Assembly: GCA_036562385.1 (NCBI GenBank)
Contig: DATCKG010000106.1
Location: 1 to 32,631 of the forward strand
Reading direction: 5' to 3'
Origin: DATCKG01 sp036562385
GTDB lineage: Bacteria > Bacillota > Sulfobacillia > Symbiobacteriales > Symbiobacteriaceae
Length of the DNA stretch: 32,631 bases
Each line of letters opens with the position of its first letter. The stretch's first letter is position 1. The notes under the pieces were generated by a model. That model made no database searches, was not told the DNA's origin, and was given only the letters and a program-made list of their open reading frames with translations. The position numbers and the translations under genes were made by a program. Shown here piece after piece: positions 23,514-30,861 of the stretch.

Positions 23514-24449
23514 CTACTGGCCCTGGCTGAGTCCCTTGATGTAAGTGGCCAGGGCCCAGCGTTCCTCGTCGGTCAGACCCAGGGTCCGCCAGGCCGGCAT
23601 GCCGCTGGGGGTACCGTCTTCCTTCAGGGTTCCTTCCGAAATGATCCAGTAGATGAACTGCACCGAATGCCGTTCGGCCGCTGCGTACCAGTCGGTGGGA
23701 TAGGGCTTCATGGCCCAGCCCTTGCTGGCGTCCATACCGCGCATGTCCTGCCCATGGCAGGTGAGACACTGCTTCTCGTTGATCACCTTTTCTGCGATGG
23801 CAATGGCCTGCGGGTCACCGATCTCAAACGGATTGGTCAGGTTCCGGTACTCCTCAGGGATAATCTCGTCCGTTGCGTCCAGGATGTTGGGGCCGGGATA
23901 CACGGCCAGAGTCTTGACGGGAATCGACCAGTCGCGAAGGGTAAGCAGGTACTCCGCCAGAGCGTCCAATTCACTGGCAGGCAGGTGTGCATAGGAGGGC
24001 ATCACCGAGCCGGGGGTGGTGGAGCGGGGATCCTTCAGGTGTGCGATGTGCCACTCCTTGGAAGGCAACCGGTGGGCCACGTACTTCAGGTCAGGCCCGG
24101 TCCGCTCTGACCCCAGCAGGGCCGGGTTGTCGTTGGCGTAGTCACCGGGTTCAGTGGGACGGTCGCCTGCCGGCTTGCCGTCCTCCGTCTGACCGGCCGG
24201 GGCGCGGAAGGCCGCGTCATGCGCCACCGTGCGGACCTGCTGGGTATGGCAGTAGAAACAGCCTTCCCGGATGTAGATCCGCCGGCCCTCCGCCACCTTG
24301 GGATCGTCATACCGGGGTGCTGCCGCCGATGCGACGTACAGGTCCTCCTGAAGCAGGGGTACGGCGACGGTAATGGCCACGGCAAACAGCAGGAGCAGCA
24401 GGGCGCTGATGCCCAAGAGGGCCGCGTTTCGCTCCAGTTTGTTTCCCAT
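23514..24449 (-). CDS. ccoO: cbb3 oxidase haem c subunit, CcoO with a second CcoP-like cytochrome domain
   Basis: The product has 311 residues (numbering from ATG 24449, where GGGGGTG lies 6 nt upstream; GTG 24458 is the alternative). An N-terminal helix (about 10-31) is followed by a CcoO domain with GCFYCHTQQVR (C64, C67, H68), GSERTGPDL and VMPSYAHL (Met150). A second cytochrome c domain has CLTCHGQ (C228, C231, H232) and GMPAW (Met284). Classical CcoO has one haem c, and CcoP carries two more in a separate protein. No separate ccoP is seen here, so the second domain probably replaces it. It follows ccoN by 15 nt. Confidence 0.93.
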   Translation of the reverse strand: MGNKLERNAALLGISALLLLLFAVAITVAVPLLQEDLYVASAAAPRYDDPKVAEGRRIYIREGCFYCHTQQVRTVAHDAAFRAPAGQTEDGKPAGDRPTEPGDYANDNPALLGSERTGPDLKYVAHRLPSKEWHIAHLKDPRSTTPGSVMPSYAHLPASELDALAEYLLTLRDWSIPVKTLAVYPGPNILDATDEIIPEEYRNLTNPFEIGDPQAIAIAEKVINEKQCLTCHGQDMRGMDASKGWAMKPYPTDWYAAAERHSVQFIYWIISEGTLKEDGTPSGMPAWRTLGLTDEERWALATYIKGLSQGQ

Positions 24450-24464
24450 CTGCGCCACCCCCGA

Positions 24465-25865
24465 TCAGGCATGAACGGCCACGGTCGTACCGGTCCCTAC
24501 GTTGAATTCCTTGCCTGCGGTCACGGACTTGAAGATGTTGTAAATGAAGAGCACCTGCCCGGAGAGGATCATCGCACCGCCGAGGGTCCGGACGATGTGA
24601 TACGGAAACTGCCCGGTCACCGAGCCGATGAACTGGTTCGACTGGTTGGCCATCCAGTGGGCCCCCTGAACCAGACCGCCCACCGTCAGGGCGACGAAGA
24701 ACATGGTGAAGCCGACAAGTGTGAGCCAGAAGTGCCACTCCTGGAGCTTGACCGACCAGATCTCGCGGCCGGTGAGGCGGGGCAGGGCGTAGTAGATCGA
24801 GGCGAACATGATGAAGGAGAAGGTGCCCAGGAGGGCGATGTGGGCGTGCCCTACCACCCAGGTTGTGAAGTGAACCAGCGCGCTGACAGACCGCAGCGCC
24901 TGCATGGGCCCCTGGAAGCAGGTAATGAAGTAGAAAACCATGGCGGAGACGAGGAACTTCAGAGGAACGCTCTCCCGGACCGCTCCCCAGCGGCCGTTCA
25001 GCGTGCCGTAGAAGTTGGTGAGCACCGTCCAAACCGGAATGATCAGGGTGACGGAGAAGGCGATCGCCACGGTCTGCAGCCAGTAGGGCACAGGGCCGTT
25101 GACGAGGTGGTGCGCGCCGGTGGGGCCGTAGACGAAAAAGATCACCCAGAACCCGATCATGGAAAGCCGATGGCTCCAAATCGGGGCCCCCACCATCTTG
25201 GGCAGCAGGTAGTAGATGGCGCCGACTCCTACGGGCGTGAACCAGTAGCCAAGGATGTTGTGCCCGTAGAACCAGTTGACCACCGCATCGTTGACACCGC
25301 TGATGGGATTGGTGGGCAGAAGAAACTGGTTGCCCACGGCGTAGACGACCGGGGTGGTGAGCAGGGCGCCGATAAAGTACCAGGCGGTGACGTAAAGCTC
25401 TTTTTCGGTGCGGCGGGCCAGCGTCATGAACACGTTGTAGGCCACCAGGAGAAACAGGAGAGCGGTAAGGATCTTGTTGATCCACGGCTGCTCCGCGTAC
25501 TCGCGGCCGGTGTTGTAGCCCATGAGCAGCGACACGGCGAAGCTGACCATCATGAGGTTGTGCAGCACCACCGTGAAGTTGCCGAGGCGCTCGCTGTACA
25601 GCCTGGTGCCGGCCAGCCGGGGGATCATGTAGTACAGGGTTCCGAAGTACGCCCCTGTGAGCCAGCCAAAAAGAACCAGGTTGGTGTGGACCGGCCGGAC
25701 GCGGCCGAAGGTAAAGTACTCCAACACCGGGATCTCCTTCACCAGGTCGGGGAAGATCAGCAGGATCGATGCGAAAAGACCAAAGCTCATGCCGATGGCC
25801 ATCCACAGCACCGCAGTCAGAAAGAAATTGCGGCTGGCTGAGCCCTCTGCAGCGCTGAACACCAT
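24465..25865 (-). CDS. ccoN: cbb3-type cytochrome c oxidase subunit I (CcoN)
   Basis: The product has 466 residues and 12 predicted helices. It is the catalytic subunit that reduces oxygen to water and pumps protons. Visible ligands are H60 (VRPVHTNL, low-spin haem b), H202 (YGHNILGYW) and H252/H253 (TGAHHL) for Cu(B), and H340/H342 (VVGHAHIALLG) for the haems. The absence of the aa3-type YGHPEVY motif and the length mark the C family. It follows the membrane protein at 25899 by 33 nt and heads the oxidase genes. Confidence 0.97.
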   Translation of the reverse strand: MVFSAAEGSASRNFFLTAVLWMAIGMSFGLFASILLIFPDLVKEIPVLEYFTFGRVRPVHTNLVLFGWLTGAYFGTLYYMIPRLAGTRLYSERLGNFTVVLHNLMMVSFAVSLLMGYNTGREYAEQPWINKILTALLFLLVAYNVFMTLARRTEKELYVTAWYFIGALLTTPVVYAVGNQFLLPTNPISGVNDAVVNWFYGHNILGYWFTPVGVGAIYYLLPKMVGAPIWSHRLSMIGFWVIFFVYGPTGAHHLVNGPVPYWLQTVAIAFSVTLIIPVWTVLTNFYGTLNGRWGAVRESVPLKFLVSAMVFYFITCFQGPMQALRSVSALVHFTTWVVGHAHIALLGTFSFIMFASIYYALPRLTGREIWSVKLQEWHFWLTLVGFTMFFVALTVGGLVQGAHWMANQSNQFIGSVTGQFPYHIVRTLGGAMILSGQVLFIYNIFKSVTAGKEFNVGTGTTVAVHA

Positions 25866-25898
25866 TTCCTCGCCTCCCAGCGCGGGGATCGGTTGAAC

Positions 25899-26501
25899 TC
25901 AGGGACGGGACACAGCCGGCTGCAGCAAGACAATCAGGACCCCTGCGGTGACGAAGACGGCCAGCAGCCCCATGGCCACCACAGGGATCAGCATCAGCCG
26001 CTGCTCTCCTGGAAGGGCAGTCCTCCAGGCGGTGGCATCGACCGGATCTCCGTTGTGCAGGATGCGGTACTTGACCCGCTCGCCCATGTCCAGCACACCC
26101 GAGCGCTTCCCCAGCACGTAGGCCGCACCCGCAAAGAATCCAAAGACGACCATGGTGCCCAGGAACTGCCAGGTGGCCACCTGCCCCCACGGCGCTCCTC
26201 CCACCGCCTCCTCCGCCGCACCCAGGGAGGAGACATGGAAGCCACCGCCTATCAACAGAGCCGCCCCTATGACCAGCAACCGCTTGCCCCAGCGCACACC
26301 CCCTTTCCTCCAGCGAGGCGGCAGCAGGCCGAGCATTCCCAGCAGCCCCACAAATCCGGTGACCAGCGCTGCTCCCCCGTAAACGGCCATCAGGTCGTTT
26401 TCGCCACCGCTCAGGTGGCTGGCCAGGGCCGTCCGGGGCATCAGCAGCAGGAGGGGCACCGCCAGCGACACCGGACGAAGCCACACGGCGGTTCCTCGCA
26501 T
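25899..26501 (-). CDS. Membrane protein at the head of the respiratory operon
   Basis: The product has 200 residues from the ATG at 26501, chosen because GAGGGTGG lies 6 nt upstream; the frame is open further up through non-coding sequence. A signal-peptide-like N-terminus (about 1-27, ending TALA-SH) is followed by about four hydrophobic helices (36-57, 72-92, 105-125 and 165-188). Before the last helix stands ERVKYRILHNGDPV, shared with the CcoQ-like protein at 23274. No haem or metal motif is evident. Being first in the operon, with a domain shared with an oxidase subunit, it may be an assembly factor or extra subunit of the cbb3 enzyme. I do not recognise the family. Confidence 0.8.
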   Translation of the reverse strand: MRGTAVWLRPVSLAVPLLLLMPRTALASHLSGGENDLMAVYGGAALVTGFVGLLGMLGLLPPRWRKGGVRWGKRLLVIGAALLIGGGFHVSSLGAAEEAVGGAPWGQVATWQFLGTMVVFGFFAGAAYVLGKRSGVLDMGERVKYRILHNGDPVDATAWRTALPGEQRLMLIPVVAMGLLAVFVTAGVLIVLLQPAVSRP

Positions 26502-26851
26502 ATGACACCACCCTCGCACCGTCAACCTTGGGCACCTGCCGGTGCAGGCCCGTCTGCAACCCCCGTCTCCCTCCGGCGGTGCTTTGACCGCCGGAAAGGA
26601 CGTTCTGGCATCCTTTCTAATCCCTAAACAAATGGTCAAGTTACACGATTCATCGTATAACTAGATAGGGTTCAATTAGGACGATAGTGTCAGTGAGTTA
26701 AGTCTATTCTAACAAGAAGACCTCCCCACTGCATGGGGAGGAATCCTTAGGGCAGCAACCCTAACATCCGGTAGGAAATCCTTACAGTGGAAATCCGATT
26801 GTGGACGGGGGGGCGGTATGGCAAGATGGCGCCAGAAAGGTAGGGGTGGGC
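26502..26851. promoter_or_regulatory. Divergent control region between the respiratory operon and the cupredoxin gene
   Basis: The 350 bases hold no gene and are AT-rich at 26620-26720, unlike the rest of the window. On the plus strand TGGTCA (26633-26638) and TATAAC (26656-26661), 17 bp apart, may be a promoter for the cupredoxin gene. The leader then holds two hairpins, CCTCCCCA/TGGGGAGG (26721-26741) and TTAGGG/CCCTAA (26747-26764), and three GGAAATCC-like repeats (26740, 26774, 26789). No clear promoter was found for the minus-strand operon. The hairpin pair also resembles the ends of IS200/IS605 elements. Confidence 0.45.
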
Positions 26852-27220
26852 ATGAAGAGGAAAATGATGTTGGCCCTGGGTGCGGTACTCACCCTGGGGG
26901 TTCTCACTGGCTGCGGCGGCAGCAGCGGCGAAACCAAACAGATGACCATCGTCATGGGCGAGGGCGGCGTTTGGACGTTCAATCCCGACCACATCACCGC
27001 CAACAAGGGCGACAAGATCGAACTGACCCTCATCAACAAGGATGCCGCTCAGCCCCACAGCCTCCTGATCCCCGACCTGAACTTCAACTCCGGCGAAATC
27101 GCCCCCAATTCGGAAGGAACCTTTACCATTACCGCGAGCAAAAAGGGGGAGTTCCAGTTCTACTGCGACATCCCCGGCCATAAAGAAGTGGGCATGGTGG
27201 GAAAGATCACTGTCCAGTGA
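26852..27220 (+). CDS. Cupredoxin-domain lipoprotein (type 1 copper)
   Basis: The product has 122 residues. A lipoprotein signal ends in LTGC (Cys21), so the protein is tethered to the outer face of the membrane. The fold is plastocyanin-like, and the type 1 copper ligands are all visible: H69 (QPHSLLIP), C105, H110 and M115 (FYCDIPGHKEVGM). It is a single-electron carrier. Being divergent from the cbb3-bc operon, it could shuttle electrons from the dihaem cytochrome c to the oxidase, or serve copper delivery. The ATG at 26852 follows AGGGGTGG; an upstream in-frame start at 26801 would spoil the signal peptide. Confidence 0.9.
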   Translation: MKRKMMLALGAVLTLGVLTGCGGSSGETKQMTIVMGEGGVWTFNPDHITANKGDKIELTLINKDAAQPHSLLIPDLNFNSGEIAPNSEGTFTITASKKGEFQFYCDIPGHKEVGMVGKITVQ

Positions 27221-27255
27221 AGGAAAGACCAAGCCATTCCACAAAGAGCACAGAG

Positions 27256-27311
27256 AAGGGCTGCGTGTGACCGAGGCCAAAGTCCTCGGATGCTGATCAC
27301 ACGCAGCCCTT
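27256..27311 (+). other. Large stem-loop after the cupredoxin gene
   Basis: A perfect 15-bp stem (AAGGGCTGCGTGTGA with TCACACGCAGCCCTT) encloses a 26-nt loop, which itself contains a perfect 6-bp hairpin CCGAGG/CCTCGG. It lies 35 nt after the cupredoxin stop. There is no U tract on the plus strand; on the minus strand the tail is CTCTGTGCTCTTTG. It probably acts as a terminator or mRNA stabiliser. Confidence 0.6.
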
Positions 27312-27532
27312 CCCGCGCGTTTCCGTTCCAGTCCCCCACACTCCGGGACCATCCCAGGGCAAACGAATGCGGCAGCGCCCTTCAATGGGGCCCGGGCCCC
27401 GGCAAGCGACGTTGCAGGGACTCAGCCGAAAGGACTATCGCGCGCTCCTCCTCGAGAAGGATGAGGTCTTGCCCGCGAATGATCCGATTTTCCAGCAGGA
27501 AGCGGGGCAGGTTTGTGGTATTTCCTATATCG
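27312..27532. other. Intergenic sequence between cupredoxin stem-loop and ABC operon operators
   Basis: I support no gene here on the plus strand. On the minus strand the codons from about 27555 down to 27382 read like protein (GNTTNLPRFLLENRII and then LILLEEERAIVLS), which recalls the end of an AbrB-like or prevent-host-death-like fold, but I find no good start or ribosome site. It may be a gene remnant or chance. Confidence 0.3.
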
Positions 27533-27549
27533 GTTGAAACGATTTGACA
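27533..27549 (+). promoter_or_regulatory. LacI-type operator 1 overlapping a TTGACA -35 box
   Basis: GTTGAAACGATTTGAC is an imperfect palindrome centred on CG, typical of LacI-family operators. TTGACA at 27544-27549 overlaps its right half and would be an ideal -35 box, but no good -10 follows at the proper distance. A repressor bound here would cover the promoter. Confidence 0.6.
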
Positions 27550-27609
27550 ACCCCATACCTCGATCCAGTGTGGCTCTCCGTATTCCTGGAGGGCTTTCTC
27601 ACTGGCATA

Positions 27610-27627
27610 TGTTGAATCGATTCGACA
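27610..27627 (+). promoter_or_regulatory. LacI-type operator 2
   Basis: TGTTGAATCGATTCGACA is an 18-bp palindrome centred on CG, with one mismatched pair. Its centre is 78 bp from that of operator 1 and it lies 90 bp before the binding-protein start. The likely ligand is the LacI-family regulator at 31405, the last gene of the same operon. Confidence 0.7.
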
Positions 27628-27717
27628 GAAAGGGGGACCCCGACCGCTGTCAGAGGCACCCGCATGCCCACGGACCCCGGACCCATCAGGAAGTCTTGTC
27701 AAGTGGAGGTAGAGCAG

Positions 27718-29044
27718 ATGCGCAGTTTCTTCCGTCCCATGGCCGCGCTCCTGATGTTGACCATGCTCATCCTCGTAGGCTGCGGATCCAAGGCAACGCC
27801 GAACCCTCAGAACCAGAACCAGTCGGGTGCCTCTGAACTGAAAGGCGAAATTGAGGTCACGGTCCCGGCAGGCGATTACCTCACCTTTATCTAAGGAAGA
27901 GATCGTCCCCGCCTTCCAGTCGAAGCATCCCGGCGTGACCGTCAATGTCACCCAGCTGCCCGACGATAACGCCCAGTTCACCGCCCGCGTCGCGGCCAAC
28001 AACCCGCCGGATGTCCTGATCGGTGTCTGGGGCTATGAACCGGCCAAGTACGCCAAGGCCGGCAAGCTGGTCAACCTCGATACCATGCCCGGCGCCAAGG
28101 AACTGGTCGACCGCATCGCACCGGAGTACATCCACCGGGACTTTGGCGGCCTCTACTATATCCCCTGGAACGCCACCACCCAAATGCTGATCTACAACAA
28201 GCAGCTTTTCGAGGAGGCCGGGATCAAGGAGCCGCCCAAGACCTGGGATGAATACCTGGAGGTGGCCCGGAAGATTTCCGAGCTGCCGCCGCGTCCGGAC
28301 GGGACCAAGGTCTACGGCAATGTCTTCTGGAACGAGGCCCTGGCCTGGGGCGGCTGGTACTGGACGATGCTGGCCCAGATCTACTACAACGGCAACGACG
28401 GCCAGTATCAGCTCTTCAACAAGCTTGGCTCCGACATCGTCTTTGACAAGCCCGAAGCCCACATGGCTGACTTTCTCGCCTTCTGCAAGGAAGCCCAGAA
28501 GTACGCCCCGCCCACGATGCAAGAGTCCTTCTTCAACCGGAACATCGGCATGTGGATCCAGTTCGGGTACGGCTGGAAGGCCAACCTGAAGACCGCCAAG
28601 GACACTCCCATGGAGATCGGCAAGGATGTGGCCGTCGCTCCGATTCCCACCCGGGAGCCCGGGAAGACCCACTGGTCCACCCTCGATGGCCGCTCTTTGA
28701 TGCTCTTCAAGACCACCCCGGAGCGGGAGGCGATCGGCTGGGCCTTCATCCAGGAACTGATGGAGAAAGAGAACAACCTGAAGGCCCTGAAGGCGCTGGG
28801 CCAGCTTCCGACTCTGAAGGAACTGATGGATGATCCCTGGTTCCAGACCCCCGGCAACCAGGAGTTCGTGGAGCAGGCCAAGCACGCTCTGATGAACGAG
28901 CCCTTCGCCGCCCTGGATGAGGTCAGCAACGAACTGCTCCGGGTCTACGGCGAAGTGGTGATCAAGGGCACCATGACCCCGGAGCAGGGCGTGGCCGAAG
29001 CGGCCAAGAAGGCCCGCGAGATTCTCGCCAAGCAGTCCCAGTAA
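27718..29044 (+). pseudogene. Sugar ABC transporter substrate-binding lipoprotein, interrupted by a one-base frameshift
   Basis: The ATG at 27718 has GGAGGT 7 nt upstream and starts a lipoprotein signal (LILVGC, Cys22). This frame stops at TAA 27892-27894. The rest of a family 1-type binding protein continues intact in the next frame (SKEEIVPAFQSKHPGVTV onward) to 29044. Skipping one base near 27889 joins them as DYLTF-SKEEIVPAF, giving about 441 residues, the usual size. Later landmarks are DVLIGVWGYEPAKYAKAGK and YYIPWNATTQMLIYNKQLF. The lesion may be a sequencing error, a true mutation or, less likely, programmed frameshifting. The function would be to capture a sugar outside the cell for the permeases that follow. 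Confidence 0.88.
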
Positions 29045-29058
29045 CCGAATGTGTCGGC

Positions 29059-29088
29059 GGCCCCCGGCCAGTGCGCTGACCGGGGGCC
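29059..29088 (+). other. Intercistronic hairpin between the binding-protein and permease genes
   Basis: GGCCCCCGGCCAG and CTGACCGGGGGCC pair over 13 positions with one C-A mismatch, around a 4-nt loop, 14 nt after the binding-protein stop. There is no U tract. Such stems commonly stabilise the binding-protein message so that it exceeds the permeases. Confidence 0.6.
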
Positions 29089-29109
29089 TGCTCAAGTGAG
29101 GTGCTCATC

Positions 29110-30009
29110 ATGGGCCGCAGCCTCCGCCTGAACCAGGAGGCCCGATGGGGCTTGATCTTCGCCCTGCCCTGGATCGTTGCCTTTCTCGTCTTCACTGCCT
29201 ACCCGATCCTGCTGGCGGTGAAGATGAGCTACCTGGATATCAACCTCCTCCAGGTCGAAAAAGCGCGCTTCGTGGGGTTCGACAACTGGGTCCGGGCTGT
29301 CCAGGACCCGGTATTCTGGAAGGCGCTCTTTAACGTCGTCTACAACCAGGCGATCTTTATCTCCCTGAGCTTTGTGGTCGCCATGGTCTTCGCCGCCCTG
29401 TTGAAGGAAATCCGATACGGCGGCACTTTCTTTCGTACCATGTACTTTTTGCCCGTGGTCACATCCGTTACGGTTGCCATGCTGATCTTCAAGTTCATCG
29501 CCGATCCCCAGGGCCCGATCCAGCAGAGTCTGATCGAGATGGGGCTCCTGGAGAAGCCGGTGTTCTGGACCTTCAGCAAGTGGCTGCCCATGCCCATCCT
29601 GGCCATCTTCAACACCTGGAAGTGGTTCGGGGTACAGCTGCTGATCTTCCTGGGCGGGATGCTGTCCATCAACCCGGAGATCCTGGAGGCGGCTGCGGTG
29701 GACGGTGCCGGCGCCTGGACCCGGTTCCGCCGCATCACCCTTCCGCTGCTCCGGCCGCAGATCATCTTCGTGCTGACCATGAACCTGATCAACGGGCTCC
29801 AGATGTTCACCGAGGTCTTTCTCACCTTCGACCTGTACGGAGGTCCGTACGGCTCTGGCCTCACCCCGGTGCTTTACATCTACACCAAGGGCTTCACCGA
29901 GATGGAAATGGGCTATGCGGCCACCCTCGGCTTGTTCCTCGCCGCCATCATCTTTGTGGCCCAGCAGCTCCAGAGCCGGATCCTGACCCGGCAGACCGCC
30001 GGTGAGTAG
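29110..30009 (+). CDS. Sugar ABC transporter permease (MalF/UgpA type)
   Basis: The product has 299 residues and six membrane helices. The EAA loop reads EAAAVDGAGAWTRFRRITLP (near residue 193), the contact for the ATPase. GAGGTG (29098-29103) lies 6 nt before the ATG at 29110, so I prefer it to the GTG at 29101, which overlaps that site. It pairs with the next permease to form the channel. No ATPase gene is in the operon, as is common for carbohydrate importers that share an MsmX-like ATPase. Confidence 0.94.
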   Translation: MGRSLRLNQEARWGLIFALPWIVAFLVFTAYPILLAVKMSYLDINLLQVEKARFVGFDNWVRAVQDPVFWKALFNVVYNQAIFISLSFVVAMVFAALLKEIRYGGTFFRTMYFLPVVTSVTVAMLIFKFIADPQGPIQQSLIEMGLLEKPVFWTFSKWLPMPILAIFNTWKWFGVQLLIFLGGMLSINPEILEAAAVDGAGAWTRFRRITLPLLRPQIIFVLTMNLINGLQMFTEVFLTFDLYGGPYGSGLTPVLYIYTKGFTEMEMGYAATLGLFLAAIIFVAQQLQSRILTRQTAGE

Positions 30010-30024
30010 AGGGGGAATCGCCGC

Positions 30025-30849
30025 ATGAAGACCCGCAGATTCCTGGCACAGGCCCCCATCTACCTGTTCCTGATCCTCGGGCTGGTGGTGGTAGCCTACC
30101 CCTTCTTCTTCATGCTCATGAACTCCGTGAAGCCCGGCATGGAGATCCTCCACTACCCGAACCACCTGCCCACCCGGATTTCGTGGCTGGGGTACATCCG
30201 GGTTTTCCGGGAGCTGAACCTCCTGCGGCTGTTTGCCAACACCTTGTTCGTCAGCGGCACGGTGACCATCCTCAGCGTGCTGTGTAACGCCATGGTCGGC
30301 TATGCCCTCGCCAAGCTCCGGTTTCCCGGACGGAACGCCCTCTTTACGCTCATGCTGGCCACCATGATGATCCCGAGCGTGCTGCTCCTGGTTCCGTCCT
30401 ACATGATGATGTACCGCTGGGGCTGGGTGGACACCTACCTGCCCCTGATCCTCCCGGCGGCCGTCAGCGCTTTCAACATCTTCCTGATCCGCCAGTTCGT
30501 CGGGGAGATCCCCGATGCGTATCTGGAAGCGGCGCGGCTGGACGGTGCCACGGAGTGGCAGCTCTTCTGGCGGATTATCCTGCCCATGTCCGGACCGGTC
30601 CTTTCCACCGTGGCGATCCTGACCTTCATGGCCGCCTGGAACGACCTGTTCGGCCCGCTGCTCTGGCTCCGGGACGAGAAGCTTTTCACCCTGCAGCTCG
30701 CCCTGCAGCGGTTCGAGGGCACCATCCCGGGACAGTTCGCGGAGGAGCGGTGGGCCGCCACCACCCTGGTGACGCTGCCCGTGGTCTTCGTCTATCTGCT
30801 GCTCCAACGTTCCTTTATTAAGGCCTTCACCAACGTGGGCCTCAAGTAG
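30025..30849 (+). CDS. Sugar ABC transporter permease (MalG/UgpE type)
   Basis: The product has 274 residues with six helices. The first helix runs from about 11 to 32. The EAA loop is EAARLDGATEWQLFWRIILP (near 167). The C-terminus, RSFIKAFTNVGLK, resembles the GAVKG-type ends of MalG-like permeases. AGGGGG lies 9 nt before the ATG at 30025, and the gene starts 15 nt after the first permease. The substrate cannot be read from sequence. Confidence 0.94.
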   Translation: MKTRRFLAQAPIYLFLILGLVVVAYPFFFMLMNSVKPGMEILHYPNHLPTRISWLGYIRVFRELNLLRLFANTLFVSGTVTILSVLCNAMVGYALAKLRFPGRNALFTLMLATMMIPSVLLLVPSYMMMYRWGWVDTYLPLILPAAVSAFNIFLIRQFVGEIPDAYLEAARLDGATEWQLFWRIILPMSGPVLSTVAILTFMAAWNDLFGPLLWLRDEKLFTLQLALQRFEGTIPGQFAEERWAATTLVTLPVVFVYLLLQRSFIKAFTNVGLK

Positions 30850-30861
30850 GGAGGCGACGTC

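Noticed and set aside
24307..26559. A 750-codon minus-strand frame overlapping ccoN and its neighbours
   Set aside because: It runs in another frame of the same strand as CcoN, which has all haem and copper ligands. Arg/Pro/Gly richness marks it as an alternative-frame artefact.
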